A stretch of DNA of 64,000 bases. Source: Molanna angustata (taxonomy: Eukaryota > Arthropoda > Insecta > Trichoptera > Molannidae). Shown here piece by piece: positions 1 through 13,400 of the stretch. A program made the position numbers and the translations under genes. How positions within the stretch are numbered: position 1 is the stretch's first letter; each line of letters opens with the position of its first letter. Under the pieces are notes generated by a model that had not been told where the DNA came from, did not search any database, and was given only the letters and a program-made list of their open reading frames with translations. The stretch lies in contig OY754968.1 of assembly GCA_963576475.1 (NCBI GenBank), positions 17,000,734 through 17,064,733 on the forward strand, written 5' to 3'.

Positions 1-599
1 CACTCAGGTATGTATATTTTATGTACAGATATTCAATCAGTGGCTAATTTGTGACACTATAATTACTTATAATATGTCTGATTTTACCATGGAATATCAT
101 GATTATATAAAGAATAATAATTGATAATCTTACTTCAGACAATAAGTATTTCATTTAAAATTAATGATCAGTAGCCAATATTGAAAAGGAAATATTGCAG
201 GAGATAAAAATAAAAGAATCAATTGGGGGGACGAAAAGGTTTTGATCTATAGTTGATTGTTTTCAGTGAAAATTCTGTGATTCAGTTGTGCGTCATCTAC
301 AACAACTGCTTAAATTAAATCAATTATTTTCCTTAAAATTGTGCTTTGTCAACTAACGATTGGCAACTAATTATGTTTATTTTTTTCTTAAAATGAAATT
401 TTTTCACTGGACACACAACATAAAAATCATATTAAGTTAAATTTTTCATTGGCCACACTACATAAAAATCATGTTTAGTTATTGTATTTAATATTAACTC
501 TGGTTGGTTGGAAGATATTGCCGTTTGGCAATAAGCCCGCCAATGTTCAACTTCAAATAAATATAGTGATCATTAATTGGAAAAAAAAATTGTTAGATG

Positions 600-765
600 G
601 GTGGTGGCAGAGTGGTTAGTGCACTGTGTTTGAAATCCAATGGCTGTGAGTTTAAATCCTGCCACGACCGATTTCGTTCACCTATAGCACAAGCATTTAT
701 GCTTAGTTTACGGAATGTATGAGGATGTATGTGTACTTATTACAAGGACATAATCATTATTTTTA
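600..765 (+). mobile_element. tRNA-derived SINE, family 1
   Basis: It has an A-box-like tggcagagtggttag and a degraded B-box region ending cctgccacgacc, then a tail with aagcatttatgcttag. The same body recurs at 6179-6340, and the tail at 39793-39870. Confidence 0.7.
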
Positions 766-944
766 AAATGAGGACAAAATTATCCAGAATTTAAATACAT
801 GACTAAAAAAATCAACTTACCTTTTATTTATGATTTTGGACAATATACAGTCTCATTATCTTTAGTTGAATGGTTGTCAAACAAAATTTGCTATGTATTA
901 TGAGATTATATTATAAGCTCGCATATAAGAAAAAATCAATACTA

Positions 945-1165
945 GGTCTTGCCGACCTCCATGGCACAGTTGGTAAGCCGTTTCTGTGCGGGCATTCTGG
1001 GTTCGATTCCCAGCAGAGGAGAAATTTATTTAAATTCATTTCTCACGCAAATATTGCTTTTCTGGGCTGGAAACACTGGTTAGTTGGAAGTGATTGTCAT
1101 TCGGCAATAAACTCGCCACTTGCGCAGGGTGCAAGGATGTATTTATTATTATTATTATGCTTTTT
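945..1165 (+). mobile_element. tRNA-derived SINE, family 2
   Basis: It has an A-box tggcacagttggtaag and a B-box ggttcgattcc, a conserved body, and an (ATT)n tail at 1140-1160. Other copies are at 29795-29998 (minus) and 33175-33275. It sits about 95 bp upstream of the first CUB exon. Confidence 0.75.
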
Positions 1166-1259
1166 ATTTATTTTTTTCAATATGTCATCATCCTTGCCAC
1201 AAATTGACCATGTCTTTGCATTATCCTTTTTCTTCATAATATATATTACTTCATTTCAG

Positions 1260-1451
1260 GATTCCCACTGTGAATGGTTGATCAAAGCACAAAACAAAAG
1301 TCAATTTATCACGCTAAAATTTCGTAGCATGGGAACAGAATGTTCCTATGATTATGTATTTGTTTATGATGGGGACTCTTTCCATTCACCGTTGCTTGGA
1401 AGCTTTAGTGGTAAAACAGAACCACAGCAAATAACCGCTACTAGTGGATAT
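1260..1451 (+). CDS. Megf8: MEGF8 exon: first CUB domain
   Basis: The acceptor ttcatttcag precedes 1260 and the donor gtaaga follows 1451; 64 codons, phase 0 at both ends. The residues include CEWLI, the paired aromatic stretch YDYVFVYDGDS, and LLGSFSG, which are CUB hallmarks. The exon was chosen over the longer Met-starting frame around it because the upstream part of that frame is SINE and intron sequence. Confidence 0.87.
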
Positions 1452-4400
1452 GTAAGAATATTCCTATTATATTCTGTATTTGAATGTCCTATTTTTATTT
1501 CCAAACTTTTTATTATAATGCATAGATAAACTACTTTATATTCTATTATAAAAATATTGTGTACTCTACAGTATCTATCTTTAGTTAATATGCAAGTAGT
1601 ATAAAATGTTTATACTACTATATATAGTAAATTTTCATCAAGATGTGAATATTCCATGATTCCATAGATAGCAACACATAATTTTTCAGATGCAGTATGA
1701 TACAAGGCAGAATTTAATATGCTATTTATATTTATGTCACGGTTGTTTTTACATTCAATGTTTATTTTTATCATCCTAAATTGCATTTAATATATAAATT
1801 TAGAAATTAGATTCCTTTAGACGTTTATAATTCCTGGCAGTCTCATTAAAAATGTTCAATCGTAATAAATCGAATATGTGTATAATTATTAACTTGATTT
1901 TATTTTATACTATATGTAGTAATGAATTATATAAAAGTCATGCATATTTTCAGATGCTGATTTTACTGTACAGTGATACTAATTATGTATTAGATGGATT
2001 TAAGGCTGAATTTTCTGTGCACAACTGTCCAAATAATTGCTCTGAGAGAGGTGTGTGTGCATCTCATACATGCATCTGCACGGGAGATTGGGGAGCAAAA
2101 GATTGTAGCATGGAACTTTGTCCTCACTCCTGCTCCGGTCATGGATCATGTCAAAATGGTCGCTGCAAATGCCAAAAAGGGTAAATCGTTCTCTTTAATT
2201 TTTGCTTTGATAAAATATTCAGTTGACCCTTTTTTAATAATAACCAAATTACAATTAATATATATTTACTAGTGGACCCGAGCAAACGTTGTTCTGCCAC
2301 TGATCGCATTTTATATATTGTTCTGCCATAGACCGCCTTCTATGTCAACGCATTTTATGTAATTTAATTTCTGTTTGTAATTTCATACCAAAATTCTATT
2401 GCTATATCAAGGTAAACTGTATTTTCCATTGAGTCATACATAATGTATCTTCCTGTAATTATGGCAATTTTCCATGTTCATTTAATCTTGTTTTTTGTCA
2501 AAAAAAATGACCGCTGTATACCAATATATTTGTATTGGCAGTTACAAATATTTGTATAAGGTATGCTAATGACTGTAGACCTGCACTTGAGTTTTAATGA
2601 TCAATATGTATGTATATATACTAGTTGCATGTAACACATGAGACCCAACTGTTGATGTCGATAGTATGCATAATTGAAGAATACATACTAAACTATAAAC
2701 ACAAATTAATAAATATTGTGAGATATTTTGTTTTCTATATAAAACATGTAGGTATGTATGTCCGGATAGGATAGTATGGAGGTCAGTCTGTTTTTCCTAC
2801 CCAGAATATGAAAACAGCGTGATGGTATGTATGTATGTTTGGAGATTAAGTAGGTATTAAACTATTGAGTGAGATATTGTGTAGTGTATACTGCCTTACA
2901 AATTGTATGAAACGATGTCGCCACTAAAATAAAATTTTATCAAAATTGTTAAAAAAAGTTTGAAATGTACTACTACAATGTTAATATTTTTTAAATAAAA
3001 TTAAATTATCTAGTTGGGATGTTTTGGCTTTTATCACTATTTTTAAAAACTTTGGAAATATAAGCAGTTAATCACATAAATTTATCATAAAAAAATGTTT
3101 TTCTTAATAAAAAATGGGGGGGCTGTTTCAAATATATTGCTATGGGCGCAAAAACACGTTTATTTGGCCCTGCTTATATTCAATTACATTTTACATTGTC
3201 GACCTTCATTGCTCAATTGGTTAGGTATCTGACTGCTGATCTAAGGGCCCCAGGTTCGATTCCCGGCAGAGACACAGTTTTTAATTGTGTTTTCAGTCTG
3301 GAACTGAGAGACGATTAATATTGTAAGTCTCCAGTATGTGGCAACTTGTTTTTGGGTGTGTGTTAAGTTAATGTTTGACATAGAACCTGTTACTTGCCCG
3401 AGAAGCTAGATAAATAAAACAAAATAAGCCTTTTCCCATAGTCCAATTTTCTGTTTTTTTTTTACACATTGCTTCCGATGAAAGTATATAAAAAAACATA
3501 TGAGTGAACACTGTACTCTTTACTGTGCTTATATTCTATCTAATTTCAAACCACTTCCCCAAAGTACATTATTTAAGACTGTAGAAGAGGGACTGAAGGG
3601 ATTTTTTTTAAAAACTTACATATGTATGTTAATTTCTATTGATTGTGTGTTGGATATTTTATGCTCTGAATAAAAAAATTACAAAAACAATGTTCTTGAT
3701 GAATCAGCTAATTGCTTCACATTTACATTAAAAAAAACTAGTTATTAAATATTGTTATCATATTTGCATGTGTTTGTAAGTTATTTTTATTTTTGTATGA
3801 AACAAAAGAAAAAATTTTGTTCCAGGTATTCAGGCGTTGCGTGTTCCTTGGAGTTATCTGATTTTAATGGAAACAAATGGCACTGGCTTTCACATTCCAA
3901 TGGTGGAGGATTATCACCACGTGCAGCACATTCTGCTGTATATATTAATCATACAGATTCTTTGTACGTTTTTGGTGGATACGATCTCAATAAAGTTTTA
4001 GGTTCATTACAGATTTACAGGTATACAATATCACAATTTTAATACTTTCAAATGTCCAATACATATTTCTGGACCTCAGAGCCAGAGGGTATTAAGTCCA
4101 CTTTTTGTTGAAGATGAGGTTTTGACTTTCGAAATATTATTGAAAGAAGTCAAATCCTCACAAAGGGTATTAAGTCCACTTTTTGTTAAAAGTGGACTAT
4201 TATTGAAAGCGAAATATTATTGAAAGAAGTCAAAGCCTTACTTTTAACTTAATACCTCTGACTTAATATCCTCTGGCTCTGAGGTCCAGATTTTAAATAG
4301 TCAGTGGAAAATAAAGATGTATGCATAATATTACTTTGCATTAACACTGGAAAGAAGAATGACTGAACTTTCATATTCTTGATTTTTGAAATATATTGTG

Positions 4401-7400
4401 TGTTTGTAAATCATTAACGTTTGATCATTTATTTTTAGATTCTCTGAAAGTTATTGGGAGGATGAAGATGGAAAAATAATTGAAGATTTTTCATCAAATA
4501 AGTTTGATCAATCCTTACTTAGAGAAATTCTCGAACATGTATGATATTGATATATTTTTATGTTATTACATAGTTATTTTAGTAATTATTGCAAATTTTC
4601 ATAATAAACATTACATTTAAGTACTATCTTAAAATGTAGAAAAATATCATTTAAATATCTACTTTTTGTATTACACTTATAAATAATACTTTTTTTCTTC
4701 AGAATGTGTTTATTAAGGTACCTTTTTTAATCAAATTCACGCACAATTTCAGTGCATGCATATTTACATTTTATTTTTAACTCATTATTTAAATTAAGTG
4801 CATATTTTTATTATTTTATTTGAAGGAAACATTAGACAAATGGGGATTAACAAAAGGAACATTTTTCAATCATTTTGTGTATTCATCACTTGTACGACGA
4901 AACCGTTCACCGGGCTTAATATTAGAAAACAATGATAACTTCACCAGTGCACCAATTACAGAAAATTATTTACATTCCTCATCTAAACCAAAGCGCCCTT
5001 CACCTCGATATGGTCATGCAGCATGTCAAATTGCCACAATGTTTGCACTGTATGGAGGAAAGCTCGACAATGGGAAATTGTCAAATGAACTTTGGGTGTA
5101 TGATGTTATAACTAAAGAATGGTCCTTGCGAGCCATGAACTCTACCGTTGTACCTCCAGCTTTGACACGTCATACACTCACAACTGTCAAAAATGAATTG
5201 TATCTCTTTGGTGGCAGTACCAGTGATGGCGAGTTTTCTTCCAGGTTTGTTATTTTACTTCAAAGTCATATTTCTATACCTACATTAACTTTGTATTGGG
5301 TTGCCATTAGCCAAATTGTTCTCTTATCATATTTATTTTATTATTACTCTCGTCCAAGATTGTTTTGAATGTGGCAAATCAAAAATAAGATTTGTTATAT
5401 AGATATATATATATTTGTTCCTAGCAGACCCGTCAGAGACTGTCCTGCCCATATATTGCCTTTTGCTCCTGCTGGTTCAGCATAAATAAACATAAATAAC
5501 CACACACTGTCACAGCATATCTCACAATGTGGAGTAACCAGTGACAGGTGTGCATTACCTTTTAAAAGGAAGCACGACACATGCATGTATACCCACACAT
5601 CAGACTCACTTCACCTAAAAAAGGCAACATTCAAATAAGTGGTGAACTATGCCTGTTTTATTTTCGATTTCCCGGCTCTTACAGGACATCAGAAAATAAT
5701 AATAGAATAAATTTCATCAAAATCGACCTTTGTGGCTCAGTTGGTTGGGTATATGACAGCTGATTCAAAGGTCCCGGGTTCGATTCCCGTTGGAGACACA
5801 GTTTTTAATTGTGTTTTCAGTCTGGATCTGTGAGACTATTAATATCGTAAGTCTCCAGAATGTGGCAACTTGTTATTGGGTGCGTGTTAAATTAATATTT
5901 GACATAGTACCTGTTAGTTGCCTGAGAAGCAATATAAAATAAAATGAAATTAGGAGAATGTGTTGTCATTTATAGAAATACATCTTCCTTATCATAAATG
6001 TATTATATGATTCAAATAAGTTTTGACAAAAATGCACTGAGGTCATACAATTTACATGTCTTTTACATTGATTAATTTCTGTACATATGAATAAATAGAG
6101 AGATAAATGTGTATTGTTTTAAGAATTTTCGCATGAAGTTAGTAATATGCATGGATGTACTAGTTCTCAAATATAAATGGGTCGTGGCAGAGTGGTTAGC
6201 ACGCTGGGTTCGAATCCTGCCACAACCGATTTCGTTCACCTATAAAGCAATAGTAATAATAATAATACAAGCATTTATGCTTAGTTTAGAGAATTTATGT
6301 GGATGTATATGTACTTTTTTCAAGGACATATTCATTATTTTTAAAAATAAAAAAATACAATATAAACATTGTATTAAAAATAATTTTTACTCATAATTTA
6401 TACATACTACAATATCAACCCCTTCGTTTGTTTTTACTCTCCACACTATGGAATAGGGGAGAGTCATGATTTCGCAAAATTTAAGCGTATTTTTTTTACA
6501 TCAATTTCTCAATGGGTATCATGTAGAGAATGCACACTATGAGTTTCGTCGTGATGTGTTTGTGTGTATGGCGTATACGCTGTACGCCGTACGCCGTACG
6601 CCGTAGCATTTATCTTTTTTGTGTCCTCTCTACAGCCCAAACTATAAGTCTGATCGACTTCATATTAACATCATATGTGTAAAGTGCAAAGACCTAGAGC
6701 TGATTAGTTTTCCATAGACAACTTTTGATTTCTTCTCTATGAATTCATCATTTACGTTGTTTTTTTTTGTGTCCTCTCTGCAGCCCAAACTATAAGTCCG
6801 ATTGACTTCATATTGATATCACATGTGTTAAGTCCATAAACTTAGAGCTGATTAGTTTTCCATAGACAACGGTTCATTTTTTGCCAATGTTTCTTTATGA
6901 TTTCATCTATTAAAACTGAAAAAATGCTCTCACGACCTGGAAATTAGAGATATTTTAATTTGGTTTCAACTATTTATACAACACCAAGAATCTTCATAAA
7001 ATTGTATTCAAAGTTGGTCAATGTTAAAAGAAAAATATTCAACGGTTTCAAAAATTATATTTTATTTAATGGATATTTGTATGAAACTTATATGTTACAA
7101 GAGAATTTTTTTATATTTGGCAATGTTCAGTTCATTGATTTCATATTGATATAAGAATATTAATAGCTTGAACTTAGAACTGATTAGCTTTTCATAGATA
7201 TCATAAAATTTCTTCATATGATATCACGTGTCAACATTGTCAAAATGCTCTAACGCTCTTTGAAACAAAATTTATCTGCTTTTTTTAAAATATTTCATAC
7301 AACATAAGCAGTCTTCACTATACTGCATTAATAGTTTGTCTATCTTAACATAAAAATATACTATCGGAAGAAAATTTATATTCCTGTTAGTAACATTTAG

Positions 7401-10400
7401 TATGAATAAAAATGTAATTAGATAAATTTCTATTTATGGAAACGTTCAGTAATTTGATTTCATGTTATAATGTAAAGAGCTTGAACATAGAACTGATTAG
7501 CTTTCCATAAATAACAAAAAAAATCTTCATATGATATCACCTGTCAAAATTTGGAAAATGCTCTCGCGTTCTTTAGAACAAAATTTATCTGCTTTTTTTA
7601 AAATATTTCATACAACATAAGCATTCTTCCCTATACTCCATTAATAGTTTGTCTATCTTAACATAAAAATATACTATCGGAAGAAAATTTATATTCCTGA
7701 TAGTAACATTTAGTATGAATAAAAATGTAATTAGATAAATTTCTATGTATGGAAAAGTTCAGTTATTTGATTTCATGTTATAATGTAAAGAGCTTGAACA
7801 TAGAACTGATTAGCTTTCCATAAATAACAAAAAAAATCTTCATATGATATCACCTGTCAAAATTTGGAAAATGCTCTCGCGTTCTTTAGAACAAAATTTA
7901 TCTGCTTTTTTTAAAATATTTCATACAACATAAGCATTCTTCACTATACTGCATTAATAGTTTGTTTATCTTAACATAAAAATATACTATCGGAAGAAAA
8001 TTTATATTCCTGATAGTAACATTTAGTATGAATAAAAATGTAATTAGATAAATTTCTATGTATGGAAACGTTCAGTAATTTGATTTCATGTTATAATGTA
8101 AAGAACTTGAACATAGAACTGATTAGCTTTCCATAAATCAAAAAAAAATCTTCATATAATATCACGTGTCAAAATTTTGAAAATGCCTTCGCGTTCTTTA
8201 AAACAAAATTTATCTGCTTTTTTTAAAATATTTCATACAACATAAGCATTCTTTACTATACTGCATTAATAGTTTGTTTATCTTAACATAAAAATATACT
8301 ATCGGAAGAAAATTTATATTCCTGATAGTAACATTTAGTATGAATAAAAATGTAATAAGATAAATTTCTATGTATGGAAAAGTTCAGTAATTTGATTTCA
8401 TGTTATAATGTAAAGAGCTTGAACATAGAACTGATTAGCTTTCCATAAATAACAAAAAAAATCTTCATATGATATCACCTGTCAAAATTTGGAAAATGCT
8501 CTCGCGTTCTTTAGAACAAAATTTATCTGCTTTTTTTTAAATATTTCATACAACATAAGCATTCTTCACTATACTGCATTAATAGTTTGTTTATCTTAAC
8601 ATAAAAATATACTATCGGAAGAAAATTTATATTCCTGATAGTAACGTTTAGTATGAATAAAAATGTAATTAGATAAATTTCTATGTATGGAAAAGTTCAG
8701 TAATTTGATTTCATGTTATAATGTAAAAAGCTTGAACATAGAACTGATTAGCTTTCCATAAACAACAAAAAAAATCTTCATATGATATCACCTGTCAAAA
8801 TTTGGAAAATGCTCTCGCGTTCTTTAGAACAAAATTTATCTGCTTTTTTTAAAATATTTCATACAACATAAGCATTCTTTACTATACTGCATTAATAGTT
8901 TGTTTATCTTAACATAAAAATATACTATCGGAAGAAAATTTACATTCCTGATAGTAACATTTAGTATGAATAAAAATGTAATTAGATAAATTTCTATGTA
9001 TGGAAAAGTTCAGTAATTTGATTTCATGTTATAATGTAAAGAGCTTGAACATAGAACTGAATAGCTTTCCATAAATAACAAAAAAATTCTTCATATGATA
9101 TCACCTGTCAAAATTTGGAAAATACTCTTGCGTTCTTTAAAACAAAATTTATGTGCTTTTTTAAAAATATTTCATACAACATAAGCATTCTTCACTATAC
9201 TGCATTAATAGTTTGTCTATCTTAACATAAAAATATACTATCGGAAGAAAATTTATATTCCTGATAGTAACATTTAGTATGAATAAAAATGAAATTAGAT
9301 AAATTTCTATGTATGGAAACGTTCAGTAATTTGATTTCATGTTATAATGTAAAGAGCTTGAACATAGAACTGATTAGCTTTCCATAAATAACAAAAAAAT
9401 CTTCATATGATATCACGTGTCAAAATTTTGAAAATGCTCTCGCGTTCTTTAAATCAAAATTTATCTGCTTTTTTTAAAATATTTCATACAACATAAGCAT
9501 TCTTCACTATACGGCATTAATAGTTTGTCTATCTTAACATGAAAATATACTATCGTTAGAAAATTTATATTCCTGGTAGTAAAATTTAGAATGAATAAAA
9601 TATTTCATTGTCAATATTTGTGGTGTGGAGAGTTTAGTGTTGGCCACAACCCACTCGTTTTAACATGGCTAAGTAGGCGACACTAGCTATTAGTATTTAG
9701 GTTCATTATACTCTTCCAAAGAAAAATGCACTACGTATCTTTAGGGAAAAATTGTTTATTGATTTGTAGTGTCATTTTTGTGACTGAAAGTATTTGTATT
9801 GTATGAATTTCATTATGTATGCATGCACACCACATTCTTTTTGTAATTTTTTTCCTAAACTATGTACTAATTATTATTTTAGATACTATAAACTTATACC
9901 ATCACGCAATCAGCTTAATTTTTACTCTCCACACTATGGAATAGTGGAGAGTCATGATTTCACAATTTTTAAGCGTATTAATTTAAATAAATTTTTCAAC
10001 GCCTATCATGTAGAGAGTGCACACTGTGAGTTTCGTCGTGATGTGTTTGTATGTACGGCGTACGGATTATCCTTTTTGTGTCCTCTCTGCAACCCGAACT
10101 ATAAGTCCGATCAACTTCATACTAACATCATATTATGTGTAAAGTGCATAGACCTAGAGCTGATTAGTTTTCCATATCCGTTCATTTCTTCTCTACGATT
10201 TCATCTGTCCAAATTTTCAAAATGCTCTCACGGTCTGGAAAATCGAGGTATTTTTACGCTGTTTGAAATTTTGATACTGTCCCATAAATGCTCATCTTGC
10301 TTGTAATGCAATTTTACTTAAAATTTCTCAACAGGTATCATGTAGAAAATATATATGAGTTTCGTGACAATGTTTTTGTATGTATGGTGTATTGTGAAAA

Positions 10401-13400
10401 CTTTTGTCATCTGGGAATCTTATATTTGTTTAAGAATCTAATAGAAATGTACTTCATAAAAATGCATTTAGAGATTGTCAACCTTTCAAGAAAAAAAATG
10501 AACGCTTACAATGGTGTGGAGAGTTTAGTGTTGGCCACAACCCACTCATTTTAATATATCTTAATGCAATACCAAGTAATATAATGAAGTAAGTTAATAC
10601 ATTTACACAATACCAAGGATCATGCCATTTTTATTATTCTGACTTCCATTTAGTATATTTTTCATCACAGGATAGCAGTGATTCAAAATGTATCTTTATT
10701 TCTATATCTATTATAATTTAAAGTACATTTAATCCTAATATTTTCTTTAATAATGAATTCTTAATTTCTTTTTTATTTTTATTCGCATGGCACTTTAATC
10801 AAAATTATATTTAGTTAAAATTATATAAAGCCATACTTGGTTGTAACCAGCACAAAGGGATTTACTAAATTTACTCGTTATATCAGAGTTAGGTACAAAT
10901 TGGTAAGTAATTAGGATGTGCCCTGAGGTCTACCTATAAAACATATTAGTTATTTCAAATTTTTAATATGAGCCTGTATAACATATTATCTTATTCCTTT
11001 ATACAATCTATACTATAATTTGTGAAAAAAGTCCTATTTAATCTACAGCGCCTTTAGCTGCAGTTGTTGTCGGCAAATCTGGCATTTCTTTTAACAGAAA
11101 AATCCACTTTATTATTGCTTCATCTTCATTTTCTGTTGTTTTCGAAAGATGGTTTTTTTTGTATCTCCTTTGATATCGCAAATGATTGTTGCTCCAGAAT
11201 CTAAAGACATTTTCGTTTGTTAGATGACGAGTTTAATTCTCGAAGCCCAGTTTGTAACTGATTATTATAAAATAAAAAAAAAAAACGCACAACACAAAAT
11301 TTTACTCAACAAAAATAATGAAAAAGTTGAAAGCATGAAAAGATGGCAAGGTAACAAAGCGCAAATTCTTTCTAAAAGTAAAATGAAATGAACATTTTTA
11401 CATACAGTGTGTCAAACAGCTCATTCAAGCAATATAAAGGGGACCTTTATTTATGACAAAAAATATTATGAAAGGTCATAAAAAATAATTTTCTGCTGAC
11501 CCTTTTATTGTATGACTTTTCACAAGAATTTGGTTTAATTATATCTTATAAAATGTAATTTGTTCACTTGTTGACAACATTTTTGTATGTTATATCCTGG
11601 CGAAAGTCAACGTTTCTATGAAAATAGACCTAAACCAACGCAATACTATATTTATTATATTAAATATTTATTTCCTTATTTTATATAAAAAAAAAACTGA
11701 ATATTTCCTATTGAGATGTTAAAAAGTTTGTCAATAAGAATATTTCCTCTTTATGACCAAGTTTGACTGTAAAGTACATTTTTTACTATAATACCAATAG
11801 AATAGGTATACTTATATTTTCTTAAATAGATACAAATATTGGTTAGTTATTTTGTGTATTCTTTTTTCTCTAAGTTTTTTTCTTTTGGATACATTGCCCG
11901 TGTATGATTAAGTTACCTCTGTATGTATAAAAATAGTTTATTAAATCTTTTTGTAATCTAGCATCTAAATTAGTCCCTCCCGTTCATTCAGACAATATCT
12001 TCAACATTTGTTTTTATGTACTAAGATAAAATGAGTTTTTTTTATTTATTTTGATTTATTAAAAAAACCTCACAAAAATCATACAAATTGAAGAGTCACA
12101 CTGATACTAGGATTGACAAAAGTTCTATCCATAAATGAATATCCACCTTTTTGTTTCTGTTAGTTAGACATCTGCCTGCTGATCCAGGTTAAATTTCCAG
12201 TACAGTCACAGTTTTTCTAGTTTGGTCTCCGAAAAAATGACGGCTTGTAATTGGATATGTGTTTATTTAATTTTCACATAGCACATGCTAATTAACCTGT
12301 AATCACATTAATTAGTGTTCTTGTATTTTTAGAATGTTTCGAATTACGTTATCTGGAAATGATTCAGAAAACTGGGAAGAAGTAAGAATTAGAGGTGGTA
12401 AAGAACTTGATGTTAGAGTTGTAGCACACAGTGCTGTCTATCATTCTTACTCACATTCAATTATTGTCTATGGAGGTGTTGTAGCGGGTGTAGCCAGGTA
12501 AATATATTTTGATTACTTTTATGAAATAAAAAACAAGTAAAAATTATTCATAAATATGTTTATTTTTACCATAAACGAGTACAAGATGAATGTGTGTTTT
12601 TTTACAGGTTTTCTAAACTTTCTGATAAAATGTTTGCCTTTGATATTGAAAATAAACATTGGAGCGAACTCCATTACCCTCGTGCACATTTAAGGGATAC
12701 TTACGTTCCAAGGGAAAGAGCATTTCATACTGCTACCATTATAGGTATGTCATGTACATTAATTGCAAACTTCTAAAATAAAGCAACTAATTTAAGGTGC
12801 ATTGTAAATAAATTATAGACATCCTGAATCTAAGATTTATTAACTTAATTGTATTTTCTAATATTTTTATATGAGACATCCTTTAAATTCTTTGAACTTA
12901 ATGTATTTCCAATAAACAATATAAGAAAATCCTCATCTTTATTTATACTTTTTGCTACAACTTTTTGCCGTATTGATTACTTACAGCTTTCGAAGTTTGT
13001 GAATTGGGTTTACTTAAAACATAGTCAGTGGTGAAATCATATAAATGATATATTTCATTAAATTAATATACAACAAATTTTTATTTATTTGTAATTTCTT
13101 GTACATATAATTTGTACACTGATGGGTTTATTACCAGACGACAATTTCTTCCAACCAACCAGAGTTCATGTTAAATATACAATACAGTGTGTACAATGGC
13201 AGTTAAATAATCACATGATAAAAATAAATATAGATTACAGAAGAAAAGTAAAAAAAAAACCTGCAGCAATCTCACATATTTTTAGAAACTAAAAAATCTC
13301 ACAGAAAAAATATAACAAGTTGCATTAATTGTTCTTATATTAATATGTATTTTTTACTTATGCAGGTAATTATTTAGTAGTATTTGGCGGTTATTCACAT

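Noticed and set aside
950..1020. Possible tRNA genes (also at 3200, 5730, 6180, 29960, 33180)
   Set aside because: They have A and B boxes but no complete cloverleaf, and each continues into a shared SINE body and tail.
870..1529. 219-codon Met-starting frame over the first CUB exon
   Set aside because: Only 1260-1451 is coding; the upstream part is SINE and intron, and the acceptor and donor define the exon.
7155..9600. CRISPR-like regular repeat
   Set aside because: The 313-bp units are head-to-tail copies without unique spacers, in a eukaryotic intron.
9794..10554. 170- and 88-codon plus-strand frames
   Set aside because: They fall in the ACTCTCCAC repeat; other members of the family do not keep the frames.
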